From assembly GCA_025991245.1 (NCBI GenBank), contig BQMJ01000039.1, positions 1 to 64,000 on the forward strand: a stretch of 64,000 nt of DNA, read 5' to 3'. Numbering within the stretch: the first letter of the stretch is position 1; each line of letters starts with the position of its first letter. Below are positions 13,183 to 23,064 of this stretch, in pieces. Source of the stretch: Galdieria partita. Its lineage: Eukaryota > Rhodophyta > Bangiophyceae > Galdieriales > Galdieriaceae. The position numbers and the translations under genes are program-made. The notes under the pieces were generated by a model. The model did no database searches. It saw nothing but the letters and a program-made list of their open reading frames with translations, and was not told the origin of the DNA.

Positions 13183-13407
13183 TTATCTGTAGAACAAAGA
13201 ATGTTCAAAGCTACGGTAATTCTTTCCAAAAAGCTCCCACTTTCCATTCGTAGCAAAGCTTCTCCAGACATTCGTTTCTTCTTTCCAATTCTGGGCTTTG
13301 AATTGACCAAAGATGAACTCTTGGTCGTTTGCACTCCAAGTGCTATCCTCAGGTAAAGGCAATGAGGAAACAAGCAAAAATGGCACAAAGACTTTTTGTA
13401 CGATCAA
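13183..13407 (-). pseudogene. Possible coding remnant of unknown family
   Basis: The minus strand reads a short stretch of protein-like composition (rich in W, F and charged residues; it includes NGKWELFGKNYRSF) with no ATG and with openness continuing in a second frame just downstream. This suggests a decayed exon rather than a working gene. I do not recognise the family, and chance openness in A+T-rich DNA is a real alternative. Confidence 0.2.
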
Positions 13408-13479
13408 ATTGAGTCTAATTGTGCTTTTTGCAGAGCAGGAGTAGCTTTTGAAGTTCGCAGCCCAGTTTTCAAGGGCAGT

Positions 13480-13800
13480 CTCTTCTCTCCATTTGGAAAA
13501 TCAGACCTTTACTAGACACGAACTGACTAACAAGAAACCGGCAGGGTGTTCGATCAACACAGAATCAATTTTGAATGTAGATAAGGACCTCGATGACTGA
13601 AGTAAAAACGAGGATTCTTAACAACATCACAAGACATCTACAAGTGACAAGTATTCAAACTCAAAGACAACTAGGAGCCTCATTATCTAGGCGATTTTTC
13701 ACGATATTACGCATATTAAATACCTTCATAGAGGCCAAAACATAAGGATCAACAGTTCTCAAAGTGGTTCTGAGCTGCAAAGTACATAAGTTGGGACCGA
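13480..13800. repeat. Subtelomeric repeat block, copy 3 of 3
   Basis: Most diverged copy of the block at 8940-9360 and 11010-11400. It keeps CAACACAGAATCAATTTTGA, AAGGACCTCGATGA, ATTCAAACTCAAAGACAA and GGATCAACAGTTCTC in order. It lies about 2.4 kb beyond copy 2 and about 550 bp before the first NTPase gene. Confidence 0.55.
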
Positions 13801-14345
13801 AAAGGTACCTTTGTATGCCACATAAAACTCAAGGTTAAAGCCCATTCATTGAAGGCTAAGACCAAACGAATAAACGGTTTCGACAATACTCAAAAAGAAT
13901 CAAAAACTTCTATATGCAATTTTCAAAAGATTTCTTGTTAAAATTCGAACAAGGAAAAGTCTATAAGGAAACGTTACTTTAAATAGGGTATCAGTAAAGC
14001 TACTTAGCCATGAGTTCCACAACCACAACAATGAAACCGTTGCTATAAGCCAATACAGGTGTGCGTTGGTTATCTTTTGGAAGTTACAAACCATATAGTT
14101 TCTTAGCGAAAGACTAGCCAAGTTTTTTAGAAAGCTTAATTGACAAAGAGCTTAAGCGAAATAGTGCTAAAAAAACTGAAAAGTGAAAACTAAATATATT
14201 TCATAAAATAAAACATATACGTGGTAGTTTATGATTCTTCCAATACCAAAGCAAGTTTATTTTAGTGCTATTTATCTTTTTATAATCGAGAAATTCTTTG
14301 AAGCACCAACAACGACCACATCTTTCCGATTTTGTTTTGGCGACG

Positions 14346-15236
14346 ATGACGAGTTTGGGTGGAAGGAGTCGTGTTGGCTATTCAGGGATTGAATACCCTC
14401 TTGTCAACCGAGAGTCAGCGATATTACAAGTTTTGGAAGCTTTTGAATCTTCCTTTGTTTTCGATGAAAGAGGTATACCTCAAACTCCTCGACCTCATGT
14501 GTGCTATGCTCCCCAAATGTATGGGATTGGCAAAAGCGCCTTCGGGGAGAACTTCCGAAGGTTCCTTTCCATCAACAAAGAACGTATTTTGCGTTATGTA
14601 GATACTAGGAAGAAGTTTCCTGGCTTTGCAATGGGGGAGAATGTAGGAGAACGAGCTCTAGACGCACTGCTAAACGAGACTTTATATGTTGTGTTGATTC
14701 TTCTCGATGTGCCGAGAGGAACATGTTTTGAAGATACACTTTTGGAGTGGATAAGTGAGAAAGCTCTTTCCCGGTTTCCCAACGGTGCAGATTTACTTTC
14801 TCAAGTTCTCTCCTGTATTGGTAATCCAGAAAAATGGTTTCAGAAACTCTTGCAAGTCACCAAGAAACGTTATTTATATTTGTTTATTGATGAAATTGGA
14901 GCTTTAGAAGGCGACAAATTCAAAATGTTTCAGGATTTGATGGTTTCACAAGGAGCAAATCGAGTGCACAACGTGTATCGTGCCTTCTTTAGAGTTTTAT
15001 CAAAGGTTGTAAGTGAACCTTTTGTCATTTGTATTGTTGCGGGGAGATCGGATTGTATAATTAGTAGAGAAGAGGATGCAATGCCTTCCCGAATAGCGTT
15101 AAATTTTCTTCGGTTGGATCCTTTTTCAGAAGCAACTGTCAAGTACTTTATACAGAATGCTACTTGTCATAATGTACCTATTCTAAAAGTATTGTTTCCG
15201 AGTCATCCTGAGGGACATGATTGGTTCTTCAAATAA
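14346..15236 (+). CDS. P-loop NTPase, N-terminal part (subtelomeric ATPase family, type 1)
   Basis: Starts at the first in-frame ATG (14346) and gives 296 residues. It has a Walker A motif MYGIGKSAF near residue 62, a Walker B motif LFIDEIGAL with Asp near 182, and a hydrophobic strand ending AGRSD near 235 that sits where sensor 1 is found in AAA/STAND-type NTPases. The family reads as an ATPase that should bind and hydrolyse nucleotide; its substrate is unknown. The frame stops at 15236, and the same reading frame resumes at once with the rest of the family-typical protein (next entry). The two are best seen as one gene interrupted once. The break may mark a young pseudogene, read-through, or a base-call error. 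I see no intron that removes it. No ATG-led frame overlaps the preceding repeats. Confidence 0.7.
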   Translation: MTSLGGRSRVGYSGIEYPLVNRESAILQVLEAFESSFVFDERGIPQTPRPHVCYAPQMYGIGKSAFGENFRRFLSINKERILRYVDTRKKFPGFAMGENVGERALDALLNETLYVVLILLDVPRGTCFEDTLLEWISEKALSRFPNGADLLSQVLSCIGNPEKWFQKLLQVTKKRYLYLFIDEIGALEGDKFKMFQDLMVSQGANRVHNVYRAFFRVLSKVVSEPFVICIVAGRSDCIISREEDAMPSRIALNFLRLDPFSEATVKYFIQNATCHNVPILKVLFPSHPEGHDWFFK

Positions 15237-16994
15237 GTGTATGATTATACAGGTGGTGTTCCTTACTATGTTGTTCATGTTTTAAATGAATTGGGAAACA
15301 CATGTGAGAGTTGTAATAGTTTTTGTGATCTTTCAGAGGATGAAATGAAAGAGGAAATGGAGAAAATTGCTCCGACTACTTCTCTCGTAGTAACTCTTTC
15401 TCGTATGACACCCGAATCAATGATTGTTTTTTCTTCAATGCTTCTTGCGAGTATTTTAGAATTTCGTATTCCAAAGAGAGAGACTCTATTTGGTGGTTTA
15501 GGAACAGGAAGCCATTCTGAATATGTTTTGGATATTGCCAATCATTTTGGTTTTTATTATGTGAGTTGCTCGAGAAGTGAACAAGACGAAGCAAGCAGGA
15601 TACCTGTTAGAGGCAGAAATGAAACATATTTCAAGTTGGTTTTTCCAAAGATTGTACTAAAGCATATTCAATCGCGATATTGGACTATTCCTCCTCTTCG
15701 ATTTGTTTGTAGTTTATTTTCATCGATCAGTCGATTGGATTCACTTTCCAGTCGTGGTTTCAAATTTGAAATTATATTTACTCTTATTCTTTATGTTCGA
15801 TGGTGTTTCTGTTCCAAACTAGGAGAATTGAGTATATTTCGACATAGTTTTGTCGAACATATATCAATAGAATCTACTCAAACCATTGGTAGCTTAAAAG
15901 TGGATCCTATTCCCAATTATGTTCCAGCATTTAGTTCGACAGTGAGTAGAACCCATAGTGCTAACGAAGCAACTTACCATGTCACTGCTTGGAAACCATT
16001 TTTTGAAAAGTATTTATCAAAAGATGGAATATTTGTTCCTATTCGACAAAATTCCAATGGACCTGATGTTCTTATTCGAGTCAGAGATATGAAAGGCAAT
16101 TCTTTCCTTGTTGTTCAAGGTGAATCTTCTTCAGAGCAAACACCTATGGAGACTGAAACCACCAAGAAGAGAGTATATTTGATAGGTGCTGCATTGAAAT
16201 GTTTTCAGTTGTCAAGTTCTGGTGTTGGACGTTCAATGATTAAGTCAGAAGTTGCTAAATTTTTACATCCAGTGGCGTCACAGCTTGAATTGGAACAGAA
16301 TGATTTAACAGCCATTCAGTTGATTGTAAGCAACAAGTATACTGAAGAAGTTTCCAGACAATTTCGTGATAATCAGAATTGGATATTGAATAGTGGAGTT
16401 TATTATGAAGACAATAATAATAATATTGTTTACAGTTCTATTAACTCTGAAAGACAACCACAGAATATACGAGAAGAGTGGTTGAGGATACCTCCTCATT
16501 GTCAAGTTGTAGTATGTTCAACTACATCTTTGCAAACCTTTTTAGGTCGCAAGGCTAGCGAAGAACTTGAAAGAGTGTTTGCAGACAATCCTGGATGGTT
16601 GGAACAACTGAAACCACTTTCTGATTTGTTGAGCAATTCGTTTGTAGATTTGTTAAGGCGTATTCCATATGAAGAATATGAAAGGAATAGTGGAAGGATG
16701 GAAAGAAGAAATACTCTTCCAAGTATGGATATGAATATGATGCAAGTGGAAGAAACGAGAAGAGAAGAAAATATTGCATCCAGTTCTATGAGTTCTTCAT
16801 TTGATTGGAATACTTTTTTAAGAGAACGTTGTGGTCTTTCTGAGGAAGAGTTTTCTGTTTGCTACAGCAAAATATCAAGATTTGGTAGAATCTCGCTTTC
16901 CAGAATGAATGAAGATTCTTTACTGGAGTTAGGCATAAGAGATCCTTCTATACTTACAAAACTGCTCATGGGAATTACAAAGGAGTTTAACTAG
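15237..16994 (+). CDS. C-terminal part of type 1 NTPase: GGVP region, nuclease-like domain, SAM-like domain
   Basis: Directly follows 14346-15236 in the same frame, 585 residues. It opens with a TGGVPYYV segment matching the GxP motif after the NTPase core in STAND-like ATPases. Around 16050-16130 it has GPDVLIRV, then a strand and QGESSSEQ, placed like the PD...(D/E)XK core of restriction-endonuclease-fold domains, although the usual Lys is not obvious. The last 65 residues (from about 16800) read as a SAM domain: FL..CGL, an ISLSRMNEDSLLELGI core and LLMGI. SAM domains mediate oligomer or RNA contacts. Two decayed copies lie at 29.8-32.7 kb. Having no ATG at its head, it is likely expressed only as part of the upstream gene, if at all. 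Domain calls are by eye. Confidence 0.6.
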   Translation: MYDYTGGVPYYVVHVLNELGNTCESCNSFCDLSEDEMKEEMEKIAPTTSLVVTLSRMTPESMIVFSSMLLASILEFRIPKRETLFGGLGTGSHSEYVLDIANHFGFYYVSCSRSEQDEASRIPVRGRNETYFKLVFPKIVLKHIQSRYWTIPPLRFVCSLFSSISRLDSLSSRGFKFEIIFTLILYVRWCFCSKLGELSIFRHSFVEHISIESTQTIGSLKVDPIPNYVPAFSSTVSRTHSANEATYHVTAWKPFFEKYLSKDGIFVPIRQNSNGPDVLIRVRDMKGNSFLVVQGESSSEQTPMETETTKKRVYLIGAALKCFQLSSSGVGRSMIKSEVAKFLHPVASQLELEQNDLTAIQLIVSNKYTEEVSRQFRDNQNWILNSGVYYEDNNNNIVYSSINSERQPQNIREEWLRIPPHCQVVVCSTTSLQTFLGRKASEELERVFADNPGWLEQLKPLSDLLSNSFVDLLRRIPYEEYERNSGRMERRNTLPSMDMNMMQVEETRREENIASSSMSSSFDWNTFLRERCGLSEEEFSVCYSKISRFGRISLSRMNEDSLLELGIRDPSILTKLLMGITKEFN

Positions 16995-17254
16995 TTTTCT
17001 TTTTCTGAATTGATCACTTTGTTGTGGTTCATGGAGAATAAAGTTGGGTAGAAGCGCTTACTATCTGATGCTGGTTGTTTGGTTGTCAAATTGAAATTTG
17101 GAATATTTACAACACTTCAAGTATTCTTATATTCTTGAGATGTGAGTCCTCGGAATTTCTCTTACCGAAGAACTCAACTCTATTTGTCGCGAGACTTGCT
17201 GTGAAACGGAATCTCAGCTAAAATTCTTTCGATTTTACAAATGATAATAATGAA

Positions 17255-18892
17255 GTGGTCCTTTCTTTCACGACTACTGATTCATTGATTTGGATAGGAT
17301 CATTGTTGGATTTCTTTTCCAGTTGCGCAACAAAAGGAATGGAAGGAATAATATTTTGCAATTCAGCTTATTGTGAATGTGAAAGAAGTTTCAGTAGACT
17401 CGAACGCAACGACTTGTTTCGTATTCTTTGGGAATTTTGTCTAGAGGACAATCTATTCGTCATTGTTGTTGGGAAAAGCAAGGGTTTAAGAATTAAGAAT
17501 TCTGTAGCTTTTGGACCAAGGGTGTTACTACATTTTATTTCGTTATCACCTTTAAGCTCGTCCAATCTCATTGAATTCCTTGAAAAAAGCCATCTCAAAG
17601 GACAGACTCAATCTCGAGTTTGTGATATTCTATGTAGTTCTTCTTTTTCAGTAAATGAATTGTCAGAGGCACTATTGGAATGTACCGGTGGAGTCCCTGG
17701 TTTGCTTACACGTGCAGTGAATATGCTTTTGAATTTTGTACAAACAAGAGGACAGCCTTTTATGTTGAAAGATGAATGTCTATCATGTATGAATGAGGAT
17801 GGTTTCCAAAGAATCTGTACTGAACCGTTTATACAATACATATCAACTTCAGATGAGGATAAAAAGAGTGAATTTGGCATATTATTGATGATGGCTCTGT
17901 TTCATATACCTTTCAAAGTATATGATGCACTGAACTCGGAATGTTATTTGTTTGACGCTATTAATGAAATGGGACTCTATCGATATCCTATTGATCAGGA
18001 TACTTTTCAAGTGCTGATTCCAAAGGTTTTCGTTGGAAACTTTGAGCATCTATCATCTCTCTCGTTATTGGAAAAGATACTTCTTGGATCACTCAAATTA
18101 GAGCCAGTTGATTGCTTCTTCTCTTCAAGATGTCGAGTATTTGAAGGAATTGTTGCTATCCGACTTATTTTGATGCTTTCGTCCAAAGTACGAAATGAGT
18201 TTAGGGAGTTGTTATTTCAGTTATCTGCCATATTTAAAGAAATGAAACTTCCTATCAGTGAACCTTCACCTCTTGACTACATGAGATCTGTTGGTGTTTC
18301 TGAATCAAGGAGTGAATCAAATAAGAAACAGAAAATTTATGGAAGTAATGAATGGAACAAGATTATTCACGAAGCACTTTATTTTGACAAAGTCTATATT
18401 TCAGTAGACACCAATTCTCATAGTCCTGATATTATGTTCAAGTTACAATCTCTCGTTGAATCCAAAGTTCTTATTGTGGGAGTTGCGTGTAAAGGTCGTT
18501 GGAAATCGGAACGATTTGGCTGGTCAGATATTGTTGAAGAAGCTAAAAAGTTTCTTGTTCCTATTCATGACCAAGTTTTATCCAACGCACCTGATAAGAA
18601 TCATTGTATGCTTATTGTAGTTGGTACAAAATTGGCATTCAATGTCTCACGTGAGTTGGGTTATCAAAGTCGTTGCTACAGTAGTGGAATGTCTATTGAA
18701 AGTGAATCTTTTACGATTCCTTCCAATTGTGAACTTGTTATTCTTTGTGAAAGAGATGTAGAAATGCTCATTGACAAAGAAGTATTGAATGGACTTGAAA
18801 AGGCATTCTCTTCTACTGATCGTCCCTTTTTGAAAAACTTTGGACTTGATCTACTTAAACGAGTCCGGCACAGTTTCTTAAGTTGGCAATAA
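17255..18892 (+). CDS. N-terminally truncated P-loop NTPase-family gene (type 2)
   Basis: Close paralogue of the genes at 24646-26753 and 27545-29653, but the frame covers only the part after the NTPase core. Walker A and Walker B are absent, and the recognisable match begins at RILWEFCLEDNLF near 17420. It keeps the sensor-like VVGKSKGL, the CTGGVPG motif, the helical middle region and the C-terminal SPDIMFKL...GVACKGRW nuclease-like core. The frame has no ATG until 17339, and the bases upstream (16995-17254) encode no matching N-terminus. It is probably a 5'-truncated copy. If translated from 17339 it gives 517 residues with no ATPase activity expected. It lies only 260 bp after the type 1 gene. 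Confidence 0.6.
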   Translation: MVLSFTTTDSLIWIGSLLDFFSSCATKGMEGIIFCNSAYCECERSFSRLERNDLFRILWEFCLEDNLFVIVVGKSKGLRIKNSVAFGPRVLLHFISLSPLSSSNLIEFLEKSHLKGQTQSRVCDILCSSSFSVNELSEALLECTGGVPGLLTRAVNMLLNFVQTRGQPFMLKDECLSCMNEDGFQRICTEPFIQYISTSDEDKKSEFGILLMMALFHIPFKVYDALNSECYLFDAINEMGLYRYPIDQDTFQVLIPKVFVGNFEHLSSLSLLEKILLGSLKLEPVDCFFSSRCRVFEGIVAIRLILMLSSKVRNEFRELLFQLSAIFKEMKLPISEPSPLDYMRSVGVSESRSESNKKQKIYGSNEWNKIIHEALYFDKVYISVDTNSHSPDIMFKLQSLVESKVLIVGVACKGRWKSERFGWSDIVEEAKKFLVPIHDQVLSNAPDKNHCMLIVVGTKLAFNVSRELGYQSRCYSSGMSIESESFTIPSNCELVILCERDVEMLIDKEVLNGLEKAFSSTDRPFLKNFGLDLLKRVRHSFLSWQ

Positions 18893-20658
18893 AGTTTGAA
18901 TTCGTATATTCAATTGTTCATTCGGTAATTCGCTCTGCAACATTTGAATTAAATATTTTTGCAAACTTCTTTTTAAATGTACTAGTGGTATTCTAAAGTC
19001 TGTGATGATTGTCATAGAACAGTGTCGAAAGTCATCTAATCACCTAAATCACTCGTCATTCTTTTTCACAGATTCTTTTAATCACAGAGTGTATATATAA
19101 AAGAGTATTAACTGTTTACTTTTCTTATCACGAGAACATAGTTTAGAATATTGTTATCTTTATGCTACTAGCAAATACAATGTCAGAGACCACATTGAAT
19201 TTGATCATTCATATCTTTGCAATTGACAACGCTGTTTGAAGTCCAACGGGTGCAACCATCAAAGGGGACTAGTTGGACATTCTGGAGCTGCCAACTTATA
19301 GTTTCGTTTTATTTGACTCGCAAATCCAAGAAGAAAATGTGGAAGGTAAGAGATAATTTATTTGAAGAAGGAATGGAAAATATTCTATAGGCTATGCATG
19401 TAATTGGATTGAATGAATGCTCCAAGAGAATATCGATCGTATTTTTCAAGAAGAAAGATACACACGCCTTCCTAGAGAAGATTATGCAAAGTTGTAACGG
19501 AATCATAGAAGATCGATTGATCACGAATCCACACAAAGTGAATATTTATTAAAAAATGAATCATTGGATGTTTAAACACTAAATTAATGAGTCATTATAA
19601 GTTACCCAAGATTAACTCGTAGTCATAACAACATTTGACATTTTACCTTTGAATACAGTCTCAAATTGTTATACAAACAGTTTCTTGGAAATATGTTGGG
19701 ACCTTTTCTTTTAAAGACAAAATGGCATTTCGTACAACTCGATCTGGGTTGTTTAAATAAATTCTTGACCTACTTTTATTTCAAAACTCTTGTATGTATT
19801 GTCTTGAGATGATATCGTACATCTAATTTCTTGACAGGGCATGACTATTATTAGAGAAGAAACAGTTTCTTCTCAATGACTTGCAAGTTGTTCTTTAGTT
19901 CAAATGGATGTCATGGAGAGCAGTACTTTTATTTGTTGTCACTTTAGAAAGCAAAACAAATTAAGCCTGAAGGAAAAAGACTTTAAATGAAAATCCCTTA
20001 TGTTAAATAGTCAAAACTTGTCATATATATTGTAAGCCATCATTTTAGCAAAGCAATCATCTGAAAATAACCGGACAAATACTATGTAAACGACTCTTGT
20101 TGAAACAATAAATTATACGAGAGTATCAGATAAACCAATTTTGGATAATTTGAAAGCATATTTTTCATAAGAAAGATTCAAAGACTGTGTTAGAAATATT
20201 TGTCAACCATATGCAAGGGAGCCGTTTCTATCTTAGCACGCGACACACTTTGGCAATTGTCGTAAACAATGTACAAATGTCAAGGATACTCCTAGAATCC
20301 TCACTCACATAGTTATTGTAAAGACATAAAAATTGAATAAATAACAACGTGCTTTTTCAAACTTTACAACATTCTAATCACGATAACTAAGAGAAGGCAG
20401 TTCAATATTTCTCCTTGAAAGAACAAGTCAAACTCCATCGATAGTAGGAAATACAATTACTCAAATTGTAGTCTACACTTGTTCATTGGAAGACAAATTT
20501 TCCACTCAAGCATACTTCATTTAAACTTTGTGAAACTTGTAGGTTTTTCTTTGTTTGCACAACAACCATTCAATTGGCTAAGACTACATAAATCCATAGC
20601 CATTATTGATTGGCTGCAGTGTCCATTCATCGGTTTCGAGATTGTGAGACAACATTGG
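18893..20658. other. Intergenic DNA, 1.8 kb
   Basis: A+T-rich spacer between two NTPase-family genes. A TATATATAAA-like element lies near 19091, but no gene follows it closely. No conserved frame, RNA gene or recognisable repeat was seen. Bases 20479-20658 are in frame with the next gene but lack an ATG. Confidence 0.5.
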
Positions 20659-23064
20659 ATGGTTGCAATGCTTGTTGGTTGCCTTGCTTTTACGTTTCGT
20701 TCTACTTGTCTTTCCTCAACCAATGTTCAGTATCCGCCCAAAACTAAGGTGTGTTTTGGAACCAAAGAGTGTCATTTATGGGGTAGAAGCTTTACAAAAC
20801 CGTTGGCTTGTTTTGACAAGAAGCGTGTTGGTTTTGGTTGTCGAAGAGTTATTCTTGCTTCAGTCGTAAATAGTTGTGACAGAGACAATGAAAGATATAT
20901 TGACTTTAGAGACATATTTTTACAAGACGATTGTAAAATTGACGAAAAGTTTAGCAACGTATGGTTGACAAACTTGCCTAATCTTCAACAAGAGTGTAAG
21001 TTCAAATCCGTTGCCTCAGTTCTTGGAGAAAAAATACAAATAGGAGGTAAAGTTTTCCAAGTTGGGAAAGAAACGTTTGAAGACCTAACGCAGTTGGTTG
21101 CTCCCAAGCAGTTTCCCGATGATTTTCCAGTGGAAAAAAGTGCTGGGAAAATCTCTAGAATCTTTCTGAGGAGAGAGTTTATTAGGAAGTGGAATCGACT
21201 CATAGAAAGCTTTGGTGTGATAGCTCCCAATCTTCCACGCCGACAGAATGTTCTATCGGCAGCAAGTGGTGTAGGAAAGAGCGTAGAGCTGTATATGGCA
21301 GCTGTGTTTTCAATGCATTGTAGGATTCCTCTGCAGTATATTGGAAACGCAGCTGCATGGTTAGAGGAAATCAGCAACATCTCTCAAATAGTTACACTTT
21401 ACTTGAAAATGCTGCTGTACATGAATTTCTCCATTCTGGACGAGTTGCCGAGTTTTCAGTCATGGGACTACGAAGCTTTAAATGGTGCTCCTCTTAAGCA
21501 TGTGATATATTTTTGTATCAAAAAGAAAGATCTGAATCTAGCTTTCGCAATTCGTCGTTGTATAATGCGGCTTGGACCACGCAATATGTTTATTATCGAT
21601 GAACATAATGTGTTGTGGCGCGAGTTTGGCAAGAAAACAAATAAGTGGCCAGATTTCTTTCGACTTTATACCAGTATGGAAGTGATGAATACAGTAAGTA
21701 ATGTTCTATTTTTGTTATAATGACTTTTTCATTTACTTGAATAGCCTTATTGTGGAGTTCTTATTGCAGGTTCACAGCATCATCAATTTGAAGATAATTT
21801 GCCTAGTAGTTATGGAGGTGTCAAACACTATTTGGAGCCTCTAAGTTTCAAAGAGTTTGACTTGTGGCAAGATTTACCAGATTATCCACCCATTCTTCGT
21901 CAACATACAGATGAAATAGTCGAACTTACTGGGTTGGTGCCTAGAATGATAGCCGAAATGGTGTTTCTTGCCAACGATCGTCCTGATGCTAATTTCGAAA
22001 GTCTAAAGATACACTTCACCTCGAATTTATATTCTGAAATGATAAGAAAGCACAATGTTTATCTTGATGGACTTAGGTCTGAAAGAGAAAAGAGCGATTT
22101 TGATTCTATGCTTTATAAGCTATTCATGGATAGGAATAAACCTAATACTACGGTTGCAGACGGGGCATATATAAGTCGAGGTTTATTAGTTGTAGTGAAC
22201 CGTATCTACTTACGCTTTTATAACAGCGTTGCACGTGATATCTTGTTATCCTCTTTCCTTAAAAGATATGCTTCTGAGAATTACTTGGCTGAATTGTTTG
22301 AACGTTATCGAAGTGATCCGAGCACAAGAGGACAGACTTTTGAAAAATTATTCTTTTTGTGGTCCATCAATAGAACAGAAGAAGTGACGATCCGTTCCGA
22401 CAGCAAACCTTATAGAAACTTGAGTTTATCTTGTAATAGTTGGGTTCGGTTGATTAGAGATGAATTTGATCCTCCCATGAAAAAGTTTACTCATTCCTGT
22501 TGGATATTACTGGAAGAACGATATCCTCGATTTGACTATATTTTTGTGGATATTGTGAATTCTCAATGGCATATATACTTTTTTCAAGTATCTATATCTT
22601 CATTTTATAGTCATAATCGTGACTCTGCTGCTATCGAAAACTCCTTTTTGCCACCTTCTTTCAAGAAAGATGCATGGAATACTTCAGAATCGGCTATTTT
22701 ATCAACTAGTAGGTCAGGAGGCAAACAAGGATCAATGTCAAGTTCCCAAAGTGGCCAAAAACCTAAGAAGAAGAGGAGACGAGTGAAAGTAACAGATAAG
22801 CCTCAGTTACTACACTTAATTGGTTTGATTTTGAATGAAGAGTTGACCATCTCGTTAGAAGAAGATGATTCTGGAAGGATTGTAGATTTTCGTTTATTGG
22901 ATTCCAAAGGTGTTGATTGGCGAGACTGCATAAGTATTGTCTATGTTACTCTATTACCATTTAAGGAGGCCAAAGGTAGTTCATCAGTGCCAGACTATAT
23001 TGAGTTTCTTTGTAGTGAAGGCTTTTCTGAGAGATTTCGAGTTTTGTTGGAAAAAGAAAAGTGA
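20659..23064 (+). CDS. Crinkler/RHS-like P-loop NTPase with NLS and nuclease-like C-terminus
   Basis: Two exons, 20659-21693 and 21745-23064, joined by a 51-bp GTAAGT...TAG intron, giving 784 residues. The first ATG (20659) leads a hydrophobic N-terminus (MVAMLVGCLAFTF) that could be a signal or transit peptide. Walker A is ASGVGKS near residue 204 and Walker B is MFIIDEHN near 314. The intron falls before a VLIAGSQHH strand followed by YGGVKHYLEPL, as in Crinkler/RHS-type NTPases. A nuclease-like core may be DYIFVDIV...FFQVSISS. A basic run PKKKRRRVKV (22762-22791, about residue 685) is nearly the SV40 nuclear signal. The protein is distinct from the two other local subfamilies. A nuclear role is suggested, but the function is unknown. 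Confidence 0.75.

Noticed and set aside
14594-14782. Minus-strand frame inside the NTPase gene, and many similar opposing frames
   Set aside because: These are antisense or shifted-frame shadows of conserved genes, with no domain of their own.
20479-20658. Upstream extension of the NLS-bearing NTPase
   Set aside because: Open in frame but without an ATG; the first ATG at 20659 leads a plausible targeting peptide.
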